NCBI RefSeq assembly: GCF_000427785.1
Contig: NZ_ATYR01000003.1
Location: 287,589-351,588 of the forward strand
Direction: 5' to 3'
Source of the DNA: Massilia alkalitolerans DSM 17462
Lineage (GTDB): Bacteria > Pseudomonadota > Gammaproteobacteria > Burkholderiales > Burkholderiaceae_D
Length of the DNA stretch: 64,000 bases
Below are positions 50,875 to 58,882 of this stretch, piece after piece; within the stretch, counting starts at the first letter, position 1; each line of letters begins with the position of its first letter. The position numbers and the translations under genes are program-made. The notes beneath the pieces are model-generated. The model searched no databases, was not told where the DNA came from, and worked only from the letters and a program-made list of their open reading frames with translations.

Positions 50875-51116
50875 CGTTTCTCTCCGCACTTCATTCAGCT
50901 GTACTGTTCTAGGTTTCCCAGGCGCAATTGCCCGTCCATAGGCAACATTATTGGCGATGCCGTGAGGAAACCATCGGGGGAAAAGGGAGGGGAAAAGCGC
51001 TTATTTCAAAAGGCGAAGGTTTGGCGCAGAGATTCGTCGGGCGACAAATGATGCCAAGGATAGCTACGCGGCGCTGCCAACGTCGCTCAATTTGCTTCAT
51101 GCACACCGATAACCAG
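50875..51116. other. flhF upstream region
   Basis: With the repeat at 51117-51212 this fills the 410-base gap between flhA and flhF. It should contain the flhF promoter. A sigma-54-like arrangement on the minus strand (TGG, ten bases, GC, with TTGC) covers 50924-50938, about 50 bases before the flhF start. The match outside GG and TTGC is poor. No gene is seen. Confidence 0.35.
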
Positions 51117-51212
51117 CGTCGTCCCGGCGAAGGCCGGGATCCAATTTCTCATCCGAGGTCAGGCTAACAACTATTCAAGCAAACTTGGATTCCCGCCTTC
51201 GCGGGAATGACG
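51117..51212. repeat. Family 2 palindromic repeat (two inverted arms)
   Basis: The left arm (51117-51144; CCCGGC-GAAG-GCCGGG) and right arm (51185-51212; ATTCCCGC-CTTC-GCGGGAAT) are inverted copies, both flanked by TTGG and GACG when read in one orientation. The right arm matches the copy at 41737-41772 in flanks while its stem bases differ but still pair. Confidence 0.75.
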
Positions 51213-51284
51213 GTCTTACGAGCAAGTGAACGAAATAGCGATAGTGACCTGATTTGCTGGATCATCGGACCGGCCCGCTCCTCC

Positions 51285-53405
51285 TTACATCGGCACGCCC
51301 ACCAGGCTGGTCACCCGGATCGTCTTAGTCTCCGGAATCTCGTTATGCGACAGCACTTTCAGCTGTGGCACCGCACGCCGCAGGAAGCGCGACAGCAGCA
51401 CGCGCAGCGGGGCCGGCACCAGCAGCACCGGGCTCAGGCCCATCTGCTCCTGCTGGGCGGCGGCGTTGGCCGCCTGCTGGGCGATGGTGTCGGCCAGGCC
51501 GGGCTCGATGCCGGTGCCGTCACCGCCCGCCCCCATCGCCTGCATCAGCAGGCGCTCGAGGCGATTGTCCAGGGTCATCACAGATAGTTCATTCGTGCCA
51601 GGGAACAGCTGCTGCACGATGGCCCGCCCCAGCGCCACCCGCACCATCGCGGTCAGCTCGTTCGGATCCTGGGTCTGCCCCGCGTACTCCGACAGGCACT
51701 CGATGATGGTGCGCATGTCACGGATGTGCACGCCTTCCACCAGCAGGTTCTGCAGCACTTTCTGCAGGGTCGACAGCGACACCACCTTCGGCACCAGGTC
51801 CTCGACCAGCTTGGGCGCCCCCTTGGCCAGGTGATCGAGCAGATCCTGGACTTCCATGCGGCCCAGCAGTTCCGAGGCGTGGGTCGTGATCAGGTGGTTC
51901 AGGTGAGTCGCCACCACGGTGCCGGCGTCGACCACGGTATAGCCCAGGCTCTGCGCCTCGTCGCGCAGGCTGGCGTCGATCCAGGTGGCCGGCAGGCCGA
52001 AGGCCGGATCGGTGGTGACCAGGCCCGGCAGCGTGCCGCTGGCCATGCCCGGGTTGATCGCCAGGAACTGGCCGTTGATCGCTTCGCCGGTGCCCACTTC
52101 CACACCCTTGAGCGTGATGCGGTAGGCCGAGGGTTTCAGTTCGAGGTTGTCGCGGATATGCACCGGCGGCGCCAGGAAGCCGACTTCCTGGGCGAACTTC
52201 TTGCGGATGCCCTTGATGCGCTTGAGCAGTTCGCCGCCCTGGCTCTTGTCGACCAGGGGAATCAGGCGGTAGCCCACTTCCAGGCCGAGGGTGTCGACCG
52301 CCATGACGTCCTGCCAGGTCGCCTCTTCCGATTCGGCAGGGGTGGCGGCCGCGCCGCCGCCCGCAGCCGTTGCCGCCGCTTCCGCGGCGGCCGCTTCCTT
52401 GGCCGGCGCCTCCTTCTTGCGCTTGGCGATCAGGTAACCGCCGCCGCACAGTGCGCTGCCCAGCAGCAGGAACACCAGGTTCGGCATGCCCGGGATCACG
52501 CCCAGCGCGAAGATGATGGCGCCGGTGATGTACAGGGCTTCCGGACGGGCGAACAGCTGGTTGGTCACCTGGCTGCTGATGTCGTCCTCGTTGGCCACGC
52601 GCGAGACGACCATACCGGCCGCGATCGAGATGATCAGCGAAGGAATCTGGGCCACCAGCCCGTCACCGATGGCCAGCAGGGTGTACACCTCGGCGGCCTC
52701 GCCGAAACTCAGGTCGTGCTGCACCACGCCGATGATCAGGCCACCGATGACGTTGATCAGGGTGATCATGATGCCGGCCACGGCGTCGCCCTTCACGTAC
52801 TTGGACGCACCGTCCATCGCGCCATAGAACTCGGCTTCCTGCGCCACTTCGTTGCGGCGCTTGCGGGCTTCTGCTTCGCCGATCAGGCCGGCGTTCAGGT
52901 CGGCGTCGATCGCCATCTGCTTGCCCGGCATCGCATCCAGGGCGAAGCGCGCGCCCACTTCGGCGATACGGCCAGCGCCCTTGGTGACGACCGTGAAGTT
53001 AATGATCGTCAGGATGATGAAGACGACGATACCGACCGTGAAATTGCCGCCGATGAGGAAGTGGCCGAAGGCCTCGACCACCTTGCCCGCGGCCGCGCCA
53101 CCGGTATGGCCTTCGGTCAGGACAATACGGGTCGAGGCGACGTTGAGCGCCAGGCGCAGCATCGTCGAAATCAGGAGGATGGCCGGGAAGGCCATGAAGT
53201 CGAGCGGCTTGACCGTGTACAGCGCGGTCAAGAGCACGATGACGGACAGGGCGATGTTAAAGCTGAAGAACACGTCCAGCACGAAGGCCGGCAGCGGCAG
53301 GATCATCATCGCCAGCAGGATGACGATGAAGATCGGGGCGGCGAGCGCGCTGGCGCCGCGCGACGCGAGCCCGTTCGTCCATGCCGGCAGTTTGACGCTG
53401 TTCAT
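51285..53405 (-). CDS. flhA: FlhA, flagellar export gate protein
   Basis: A 706-residue protein with eight hydrophobic helices in the first 330 residues and a large cytoplasmic domain. Recognisable parts: MILPLPAFVLDVFFSFNIAL, RIAEVGARFALDAMPGKQMA with IDADLNAGLI (FHIPEP region), and HIRDMRTIIECLSEYAG in the C-terminal domain. FlhA is the export-gate protein that receives chaperone-substrate complexes. Its ATG overlaps the flhB stop by one base (TAATG). Confidence 0.97.
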   Translation of the reverse strand: MNSVKLPAWTNGLASRGASALAAPIFIVILLAMMILPLPAFVLDVFFSFNIALSVIVLLTALYTVKPLDFMAFPAILLISTMLRLALNVASTRIVLTEGHTGGAAAGKVVEAFGHFLIGGNFTVGIVVFIILTIINFTVVTKGAGRIAEVGARFALDAMPGKQMAIDADLNAGLIGEAEARKRRNEVAQEAEFYGAMDGASKYVKGDAVAGIMITLINVIGGLIIGVVQHDLSFGEAAEVYTLLAIGDGLVAQIPSLIISIAAGMVVSRVANEDDISSQVTNQLFARPEALYITGAIIFALGVIPGMPNLVFLLLGSALCGGGYLIAKRKKEAPAKEAAAAEAAATAAGGGAAATPAESEEATWQDVMAVDTLGLEVGYRLIPLVDKSQGGELLKRIKGIRKKFAQEVGFLAPPVHIRDNLELKPSAYRITLKGVEVGTGEAINGQFLAINPGMASGTLPGLVTTDPAFGLPATWIDASLRDEAQSLGYTVVDAGTVVATHLNHLITTHASELLGRMEVQDLLDHLAKGAPKLVEDLVPKVVSLSTLQKVLQNLLVEGVHIRDMRTIIECLSEYAGQTQDPNELTAMVRVALGRAIVQQLFPGTNELSVMTLDNRLERLLMQAMGAGGDGTGIEPGLADTIAQQAANAAAQQEQMGLSPVLLVPAPLRVLLSRFLRRAVPQLKVLSHNEIPETKTIRVTSLVGVPM

Positions 53406-54595
53406 TAGTGCAATGCTCCGTTATTCGGGTCCGTATTTGCTGCCCCCGGTCCCTTGTAGGCCGGGTCGTTCGGGTCCATCTCTGCCGGCACCGCCAGCCT
53501 GGTCGGACGATCCGGGTAGATGCCCTCGCCCTTCTTGTAGGCGCGCAGCTGGTAGACGTAGGCGAGGACTTCCGCCACGGCCGAGAACAGCTTTTCCGGG
53601 ATTTCTTCGTCGATGTCGGTGTGCTTGTAGAGCGCACGGGCCAGGGCCGGGGCTTCCAGCATCGTCACCTTGTGCTCGGCGCCGAGTTCGCGGATCTTGG
53701 CCGCCACCTCGTCGACACCCTTGGCCACCACCCGCGGCGCGCCCTTCTGGCCGTCGGCGTACTTCAGCGCCACCGCGTAGTGGGTCGGGTTGGTGACGAT
53801 CACATCCGCAGTGGGCACATTCTGCATCATGCGGCCGCGCGCCATTTCGCGCTGCATCTGGCGAATCTTCCCCTTAATCTGCGGATTGCCGTCCGACTCC
53901 TTCGACTCCTGGATCATTTCCTGGCGCGTCATCTTCATCTTGTCGTGGTAGTGCCACAGCTGCCAGGGACCGTCAATGGCGGCGATCACGCCCAGCGCGC
54001 CGGTGATGAACAGGAAGGCCTTGGCCACCAGTTCGCCCACGTGGGCGCTGCCGGCGCCCAGCGGCTCGACCGCCAGGCCGATCAGCGCATCCTTCTGGCT
54101 CATGATGACCACCCAGGCCACGGCGCCGACCACCAGGGTCTTGGCGACGGCCTTCAGCAGTTCGATCAGGGCATTGGTGGAGAACATGTTGCCAATGCCC
54201 TTGATCGGGTCCAGCTTCATGAAGTTGGGCACGAAGGCCTTGGAAGAGAAATTCCAGCCGCCGATCAGGAGCGGCGAGGCCAGGGCCACGAGCATGATCA
54301 GGCCGGCGAGCGGCAGACAGGCGATGATCACGGCCACAAGGTCGGCGGTGATGCGTTCGATCAGGACGTTGGGGTTGAAGACCTGGTCGCGGCTGAGCGA
54401 GAGGCCGGACTGCATGGCCTGCTCCAGCTTGCCGATCAGCGAGCCGCCCGTCATCCACAGGCCGGCGCCGGCGGTCATCAGGACGGTGAACGTGGCGATT
54501 TCGCGCGAGCGGGGGACGTCGCCTTCTTCGCGGGCTTTCTCCAGTCTTCTGGGTGACGCTGGTTCTGTCTTTTCTGCGTCGCTGTCGTCCGCCAT
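53405..54595 (-). CDS. flhB: FlhB, flagellar export switch protein
   Basis: A 396-residue protein with four N-terminal membrane helices and a C-terminal cytoplasmic domain. The autocleavage motif NPTH (DVIVTNPTHYAVALKYAD) is intact. FlhB switches export from hook to filament substrates after cleavage and contact with FliK. The N-terminus (DSDAEKTEPASPRRLEKARE) is typical. It heads the flhB-flhA pair. A separate partial FlhB-like protein is at 2281-2625. Confidence 0.97.
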   Translation of the reverse strand: MADDSDAEKTEPASPRRLEKAREEGDVPRSREIATFTVLMTAGAGLWMTGGSLIGKLEQAMQSGLSLSRDQVFNPNVLIERITADLVAVIIACLPLAGLIMLVALASPLLIGGWNFSSKAFVPNFMKLDPIKGIGNMFSTNALIELLKAVAKTLVVGAVAWVVIMSQKDALIGLAVEPLGAGSAHVGELVAKAFLFITGALGVIAAIDGPWQLWHYHDKMKMTRQEMIQESKESDGNPQIKGKIRQMQREMARGRMMQNVPTADVIVTNPTHYAVALKYADGQKGAPRVVAKGVDEVAAKIRELGAEHKVTMLEAPALARALYKHTDIDEEIPEKLFSAVAEVLAYVYQLRAYKKGEGIYPDRPTRLAVPAEMDPNDPAYKGPGAANTDPNNGALH

Positions 54596-54731
54596 CTACT
54601 CTTCCCGTCTCTCTGCACTACTACCAAAGCAGCATTGTCCCAGATATTGCTGCATGGCTATACTTTGAATAAGGGAAGAAATCGCCCGCATTCCTCGCGT
54701 AAAGACGCGCAGGACACTTTTGGGATGTGTG

Positions 54732-54748
54732 CCATGCGTGACGCATGG
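54732..54748. promoter_or_regulatory. Palindromic operator-like site upstream of flhB
   Basis: CCATGCG-TGA-CGCATGG is a perfect 7-base inverted repeat with a 3-base centre, located 137 bases from the flhB start and about 65 bases before the opposing promoter. Its geometry suits a dimeric regulator. The regulator is unknown. Confidence 0.4.
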
Positions 54749-54813
54749 ACATGTTGCAAAAGGTGCGATACGGTGGCTACATTGTCGAAATATGGCGCCT
54801 ACTCGCGTCTTTT

Positions 54814-54844
54814 TTGATAAGGGGAAATGTTTTAGTAATATAAT
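54814..54844 (+). promoter_or_regulatory. Probable sigma-70 promoter for the Thr/Ala-rich protein
   Basis: TTGATA at 54814 and TATAAT at 54839, 19 bases apart (or TAATAT at 54836 with 16), in an AT-rich stretch 57 bases before the start codon. The -10 is an exact match to consensus. Confidence 0.55.
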
Positions 54845-54900
54845 GTGCTTGCAATTGATGCACTTGCACCTCTGTAATTTGAACAAATCAAGGACCCAAC

Positions 54901-55221
54901 ATGAAAAAGCTTCTCGTTGCTAGCGCTATCCTGAGCCTGCTGTCGACCCCAGTGCTCGCTCAGAGCACCACCACCACCCCGGCGACCAGCACCACCGGCG
55001 CAACCGGCACCACCGCAACCGGCACCGCAACCGGCACCACCGCTGCCGGCACCGGCGCTGCTGCTGGCACCGCCAGCACCGGCGGCCTGCTGGGCGGCAC
55101 CGCCCTGGCTGGCCTGTCGACCACCACCCTGGTCGCCATCGGCGCAGCTGTTGCTGCTGTCGGCGTTGCTGCTTCGGACAGCGACTCGAGCACCAACCAC
55201 TCGGCAACGACTCACCACTAA
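54901..55221 (+). CDS. Small exported Thr/Ala/Gly-rich protein
   Basis: A 106-residue protein with a signal peptide (KKLLVASAILSLLSTPVLA, cleaved before QSTTTT). The mature N-terminal part is a low-complexity Thr/Ala/Gly stretch built from TGTTATGTATG-like repeats, followed by a hydrophobic segment (LSTTTLVAIGAAVAAVGVAA) and a Ser/Asp/His tail (SDSDSSTNHS). It could be an inner- or outer-membrane anchored small protein. No function is recognised. It is preceded by a promoter with a perfect -10 and followed by a terminator, so it is a strong single-gene unit. Confidence 0.75.
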   Translation: MKKLLVASAILSLLSTPVLAQSTTTTPATSTTGATGTTATGTATGTTAAGTGAAAGTASTGGLLGGTALAGLSTTTLVAIGAAVAAVGVAASDSDSSTNHSATTHH

Positions 55222-55258
55222 TCGTTCTGAAAGAGTGCCTTCGGCGCTCTGCCAACGA

Positions 55259-55288
55259 AAAAAACGGCCGCATCTGCGGCCGTTTTCA
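55259..55288. terminator. Bidirectional terminator between the Thr/Ala-rich gene and rmlC
   Basis: AAAACGGCCGCA (55261-55272), loop TC and TGCGGCCGTTTT (55275-55286) make a perfect 12-base stem with A/T ends on both sides. Both flanking genes converge on it. A smaller hairpin, AGAGTGCC/GGCGCTCT, lies at 55231-55250. Confidence 0.85.
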
Positions 55289-55306
55289 TATTGAGGCATT
55301 GATCAT

Positions 55307-55858
55307 TCAATCGAACAAGTCAGCCTCTTTGAAAGAGCGGCCCGCCGCATCCTTTGCCGCCAGTTGGGGAGCAAAATCGATCGGCCAATCGACAGCCACA
55401 GTCGGATCGTTCCACAGCAGGCTGCGCTCGTGCTCTGGGTACCAATAATCCGTTGTCTTGTAGAGGAACTCCGCTGACTCGCTCAACACGACGAACCCAT
55501 GCGCAAAGCCTGGCGGAATCCACAGTTGGCAATGGTTATCTGCACTAAGGATTTTCCCTACCCATTGTCCGAAAGTCGGTGAGGATTTCCGCAAGTCGAC
55601 CGCGACGTCGAAGACCTCACCTTGCACTACACGCACCAGCTTGCCCTGAGCATGTTGGATCTGATAGTGCAAGCCGCGCAAGACACCTCTCGCGGACTTG
55701 CTGTGGTTGTCTTGTACAAAGTCAACCTCCAAACCCGTGAGCTTTCGGAAGTCTTGCGCATTAAAGCTCTCAAAGAAGAAGCCTCGCGCGTCCCCAAACA
55801 CTTTCGGGGTTAACACCAGCACGTCGGAGATGGCGGTTGGGGTAACGGTATAAGGCAT
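55307..55858 (-). CDS. rmlC: RmlC, dTDP-4-dehydrorhamnose 3,5-epimerase
   Basis: A 183-residue cupin enzyme: FFFESFNAQDFRKLTG, FVQDNHSKSARGVLRGLHYQ with the catalytic His, VRVVQGEVFDVAVDLRKSSP, and WIPPGFAHGFVVLSE. It converts dTDP-4-keto-6-deoxyglucose to the rhamnose epimer, step three of dTDP-L-rhamnose synthesis. It follows rmlA by 6 bases, last in the rmlBDAC operon. Confidence 0.96.
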   Translation of the reverse strand: MPYTVTPTAISDVLVLTPKVFGDARGFFFESFNAQDFRKLTGLEVDFVQDNHSKSARGVLRGLHYQIQHAQGKLVRVVQGEVFDVAVDLRKSSPTFGQWVGKILSADNHCQLWIPPGFAHGFVVLSESAEFLYKTTDYWYPEHERSLLWNDPTVAVDWPIDFAPQLAAKDAAGRSFKEADLFD

Positions 55859-55864
55859 ATCGAA

Positions 55865-56743
55865 TTACTTCAGGAGATTCAACAGGTAACGGCCATAGCC
55901 GTTCTTGGACAAGGGCGAAGCCAGCTTCTGCAGGTCAGCAGCGCTGATCCAGCCTTGACGGAATGAGATTTCTTCTGGGCAAGCCACTTGCAGGCCCTGT
56001 CGCTTTTGCAACGTTGCAATGAAACTCGCTGCTTCCAGCAGGCTGTCGTGGGTGCCGGTATCCAACCAGGCGAAGCCCCTGCCCATGATTTCCACATCCA
56101 GCGCTCCCCGCTCGAGGTAGCACTGGTTCACATCGGTGATCTCCAACTCACCGCGTGCAGATGGCTTGATGTCGGCAGCGACGTTACACACGTTGTTATC
56201 GTAGAAATACAACCCGGTTACCGCATAGTTCGACTTCGGTACGTTCGGCTTTTCCTCGATACTGATGGCCCGCTGCTCGGCATCAAACTCGACCACGCCA
56301 TAGCGTTCCGGATCATGAACGTGATAGGCAAAGACCGTGGCCCCATCGGTACGCTCGTTAGCGCTGTGCAGCTGCTTGACGAGGTCATGCCCGTAAAAAA
56401 TATTATCGCCCAGAACCAAAGCACTTGGATCGTTGCCGATGAAGTCTCGGCCAATGATGAATGCCTGCGCCAGGCCATCAGGCGAAGGCTGCACTGCATA
56501 CTGAATATTCATGCCCCACTGGCTGCCGTCGCCGAGCAGTTCCGCAAAGCGCGGGGTATCGTGCGGTGTGCTGATGACTAGGACGTCGCGAATACCGCTC
56601 AGCATCAAGGTACTGAGAGGGTAGTAAATCATTGGCTTGTCATACACGGGCATCAGCTGTTTACTGACAGCCTGGGTCACCGGATAAAGCCGTGTTCCGG
56701 AGCCTCCAGCGAGGATGACTCCCTTGCGTTTGGAATTGGACAT
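55865..56743 (-). CDS. rmlA: RmlA, glucose-1-phosphate thymidylyltransferase
   Basis: A 292-residue nucleotidyltransferase: [40 protein letters not shown], and [19 protein letters not shown]. It makes dTDP-glucose from glucose-1-phosphate and dTTP. It lies 9 bases after rmlD. Confidence 0.97.
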   Translation of the reverse strand: MSNSKRKGVILAGGSGTRLYPVTQAVSKQLMPVYDKPMIYYPLSTLMLSGIRDVLVISTPHDTPRFAELLGDGSQWGMNIQYAVQPSPDGLAQAFIIGRDFIGNDPSALVLGDNIFYGHDLVKQLHSANERTDGATVFAYHVHDPERYGVVEFDAEQRAISIEEKPNVPKSNYAVTGLYFYDNNVCNVAADIKPSARGELEITDVNQCYLERGALDVEIMGRGFAWLDTGTHDSLLEAASFIATLQKRQGLQVACPEEISFRQGWISAADLQKLASPLSKNGYGRYLLNLLK

Positions 56744-56752
56744 TATTATCTT

Positions 56753-57640
56753 TTAAAAAATTTGCTGTAAGACGTGGCGGACGCTTTCCTGCCATGGCGG
56801 GAGGCGCAGGCCAAAGGTCGTGCGGAAGCGGCTGGTATCGAGCCTGGAATTGGCCGGCCGCTTGGCGAGAGTCGGATACTGCGCGGTCGTGAGCGGCATC
56901 ACTGTCTCCGGCCTTGCCTTGAGCTCCTTGCCCGCGGCCAAGGCTTCACCGACCACAAAGCGTGCATAGTCACACCAGCTGGTTTCGCCCGATGCGGCAA
57001 CGTGGTAGGTGCCGTATGGGAAGTCATCCGCGCCTTCGCGCTGGTATTGCCGTACCAGGTGGGCTGTCAGGTCAGCCAGCACGGCTGCCGAGGTCGGCGC
57101 GCCGAACTGGTCCGCCACGACGTTCAGCTGCTCGCGTTCGGCAGCGAGGCGCAGCATGGTTTTTGCAAAATTGCCCCCGTGCGCCCCCACCACCCAACTG
57201 GTGCGCATGATCAGGTGGCGCGCATTGGCCCTGGCCAATGCCATCTCCCCCGCGTACTTGGTGCTGCCGTAGACGCTTTGCGGGTCGGGCTGGTCGTCTT
57301 CCGAATAGCTGCCATCCTTGCTGCCGTTGAACACATAGTCCGTAGAAAAGTGTATGACCAGTGCGCCAAGGCGCGCGGCCTCTTCGCCAATAACGCCGGG
57401 TGCCCGGGAGTTTACGGCGAATGCCGTGGCTCCATCGGCCTCGGCTTTGTCCACTGCGGTGTAGGCGGCCGGATTGACAATGACGTCCGGTGCGACACGC
57501 CGCACCAGTTCACGGATTGCCTCGACGTCAGCTAGGTTGCAGTCTGTATGGTTGACGGCAACGACTTCGCCCAATGGCGCCAGCGCACGTTGTAACTCGA
57601 AGCCGACCTGACCATTCCTGCCTGTTACGAGGATTTTCAA
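56753..57640 (-). CDS. rmlD: RmlD, dTDP-4-dehydrorhamnose reductase
   Basis: A 295-residue SDR-type reductase with the N-terminal ILVTGRNGQVGFELQRAL, the catalytic YGSTKYAGE (Tyr-xxx-Lys), and DVIVNPAAYTAVDKAE. It reduces the epimerised intermediate to dTDP-L-rhamnose. It starts one base after the rmlB stop. Confidence 0.97.
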   Translation of the reverse strand: MKILVTGRNGQVGFELQRALAPLGEVVAVNHTDCNLADVEAIRELVRRVAPDVIVNPAAYTAVDKAEADGATAFAVNSRAPGVIGEEAARLGALVIHFSTDYVFNGSKDGSYSEDDQPDPQSVYGSTKYAGEMALARANARHLIMRTSWVVGAHGGNFAKTMLRLAAEREQLNVVADQFGAPTSAAVLADLTAHLVRQYQREGADDFPYGTYHVAASGETSWCDYARFVVGEALAAGKELKARPETVMPLTTAQYPTLAKRPANSRLDTSRFRTTFGLRLPPWQESVRHVLQQIF

Positions 57641-57641
57641 C

Positions 57642-58700
57642 TTATGCTCCGTACTGCTTGCCGACCCACTCGCGGTAGGCGCCGCTAGTCACATTACCTG
57701 CCCACTCTTGATTGTCGAGATACCAGCGCACGGTCTTGCGGATGCCAGTTTCAAAGGTTTCTGCCGGTTTCCATCCAAGTTCACGTTCAAGCTTGGTGGC
57801 ATCGATCGCGTAGCGGCGGTCATGGCCGGGACGGTCCGTCACGAAGGTGATCTGGGTCTTGTACGACGCGCCGTCGGCGCGCGGGCTAAGTTCATCAAGA
57901 ATATCGCACAAGGTGCCAACGACTTCGAGATTAGCCTTTTCGTTCCAGCCGCCCACGTTGTAGACCTCGCCAAGCTTGCCCGCTTCGAGCACCCGGCGGA
58001 TGGCAGAGCAGTGGTCTTTGACGTACAGCCAGTCACGGATCTGCTGTCCGTCGCCATAGATCGGCAACGGTTTGCCGCCCAGCGCATTCTGGATGCACAG
58101 CGGAATCAGCTTTTCCGGGAAATGATACGGGCCGTAGTTATTTGAACAGTTCGTCGTCAGCACCGGCAAGCCATAGGTATGGTGATAGGCACGCACCAGG
58201 TGATCGCTAGCCGCCTTACTCGCCGAATACGGGCTGTTGGGCTCGTAGCGGTTGGTTTCGCTGAACGCGGGATCGTCCTTGCCGAGCGAGCCATAAACCT
58301 CATCGGTTGACACGTGCAGGAACCGGAATGCCGCCTTTTCCTGCTCAGGCAGGCTGCCCCAGTATTCGCGCACCGCTTCCAGCAGGTGGAAGGTGCCGAC
58401 GATATTCGTCTGGATGAAGTCTTCCGGGCCGTGGATGCTTCGGTCGACATGACTTTCAGCGGCGAAGTTCACGACCGCGCGCGGCCGATGCTCCTTCAGC
58501 AGTTGCCGAAGCAGGCCGACGTCGCCGATATCGCCCTGGACAAAGATATGGTTCGGATTGTCGCGCAGGCTGGCCAGGTTCTCCAGGTTGCCTGCATAGG
58601 TCAACTTGTCGAGGTTGACGACTGCTTCGTCGGAAACCGTGAACCAGTCGAGCACGAAATTACTGCCGATAAACCCGGCACCGCCGGTCGTTAAGATCAT
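57642..58700 (-). CDS. rmlB: RmlB, dTDP-glucose 4,6-dehydratase
   Basis: A 352-residue NAD-dependent dehydratase: [39 protein letters not shown], the catalytic [11 protein letters not shown], and [16 protein letters not shown] chose the ATG at 58700, with GGAG nine bases upstream and the standard 352-residue length; a TTG at 58715 is the only earlier option. It is the first gene of the rml operon. Confidence 0.97.
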   Translation of the reverse strand: MILTTGGAGFIGSNFVLDWFTVSDEAVVNLDKLTYAGNLENLASLRDNPNHIFVQGDIGDVGLLRQLLKEHRPRAVVNFAAESHVDRSIHGPEDFIQTNIVGTFHLLEAVREYWGSLPEQEKAAFRFLHVSTDEVYGSLGKDDPAFSETNRYEPNSPYSASKAASDHLVRAYHHTYGLPVLTTNCSNNYGPYHFPEKLIPLCIQNALGGKPLPIYGDGQQIRDWLYVKDHCSAIRRVLEAGKLGEVYNVGGWNEKANLEVVGTLCDILDELSPRADGASYKTQITFVTDRPGHDRRYAIDATKLERELGWKPAETFETGIRKTVRWYLDNQEWAGNVTSGAYREWVGKQYGA

Positions 58701-58882
58701 ATGAGAATACTCCAAATAGCTGCGAAAGCGTCTCGGTAAGCGGCCTTGTTCGTCCGATATCGAACACGCTGGTATACGGAAAACACGACAATTGTAAATA
58801 ACTGCGCACTTCCAGACTGAAAATCTTTACGATGGGGTAAGCGATTTTCGGTGGTAACGTCGGGAATATGCATCAATAGACG

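Larger units (their letters stand above)
54596..54900. other. flhB upstream region
   Basis: About 305 bases between divergent genes with no recognisable gene. It holds a perfect palindrome at 54732-54748 and a sigma-70-like promoter for the gene at 54901 (54814-54844). The flhB promoter should also lie here, but I could not identify it. Confidence 0.6.

Noticed and set aside
51726-53408. A 560-residue open frame on the plus strand opposite flhA
   Set aside because: It mirrors flhA codons and has repetitive charged composition (His/Asp/Gln-rich); no start context or family features.
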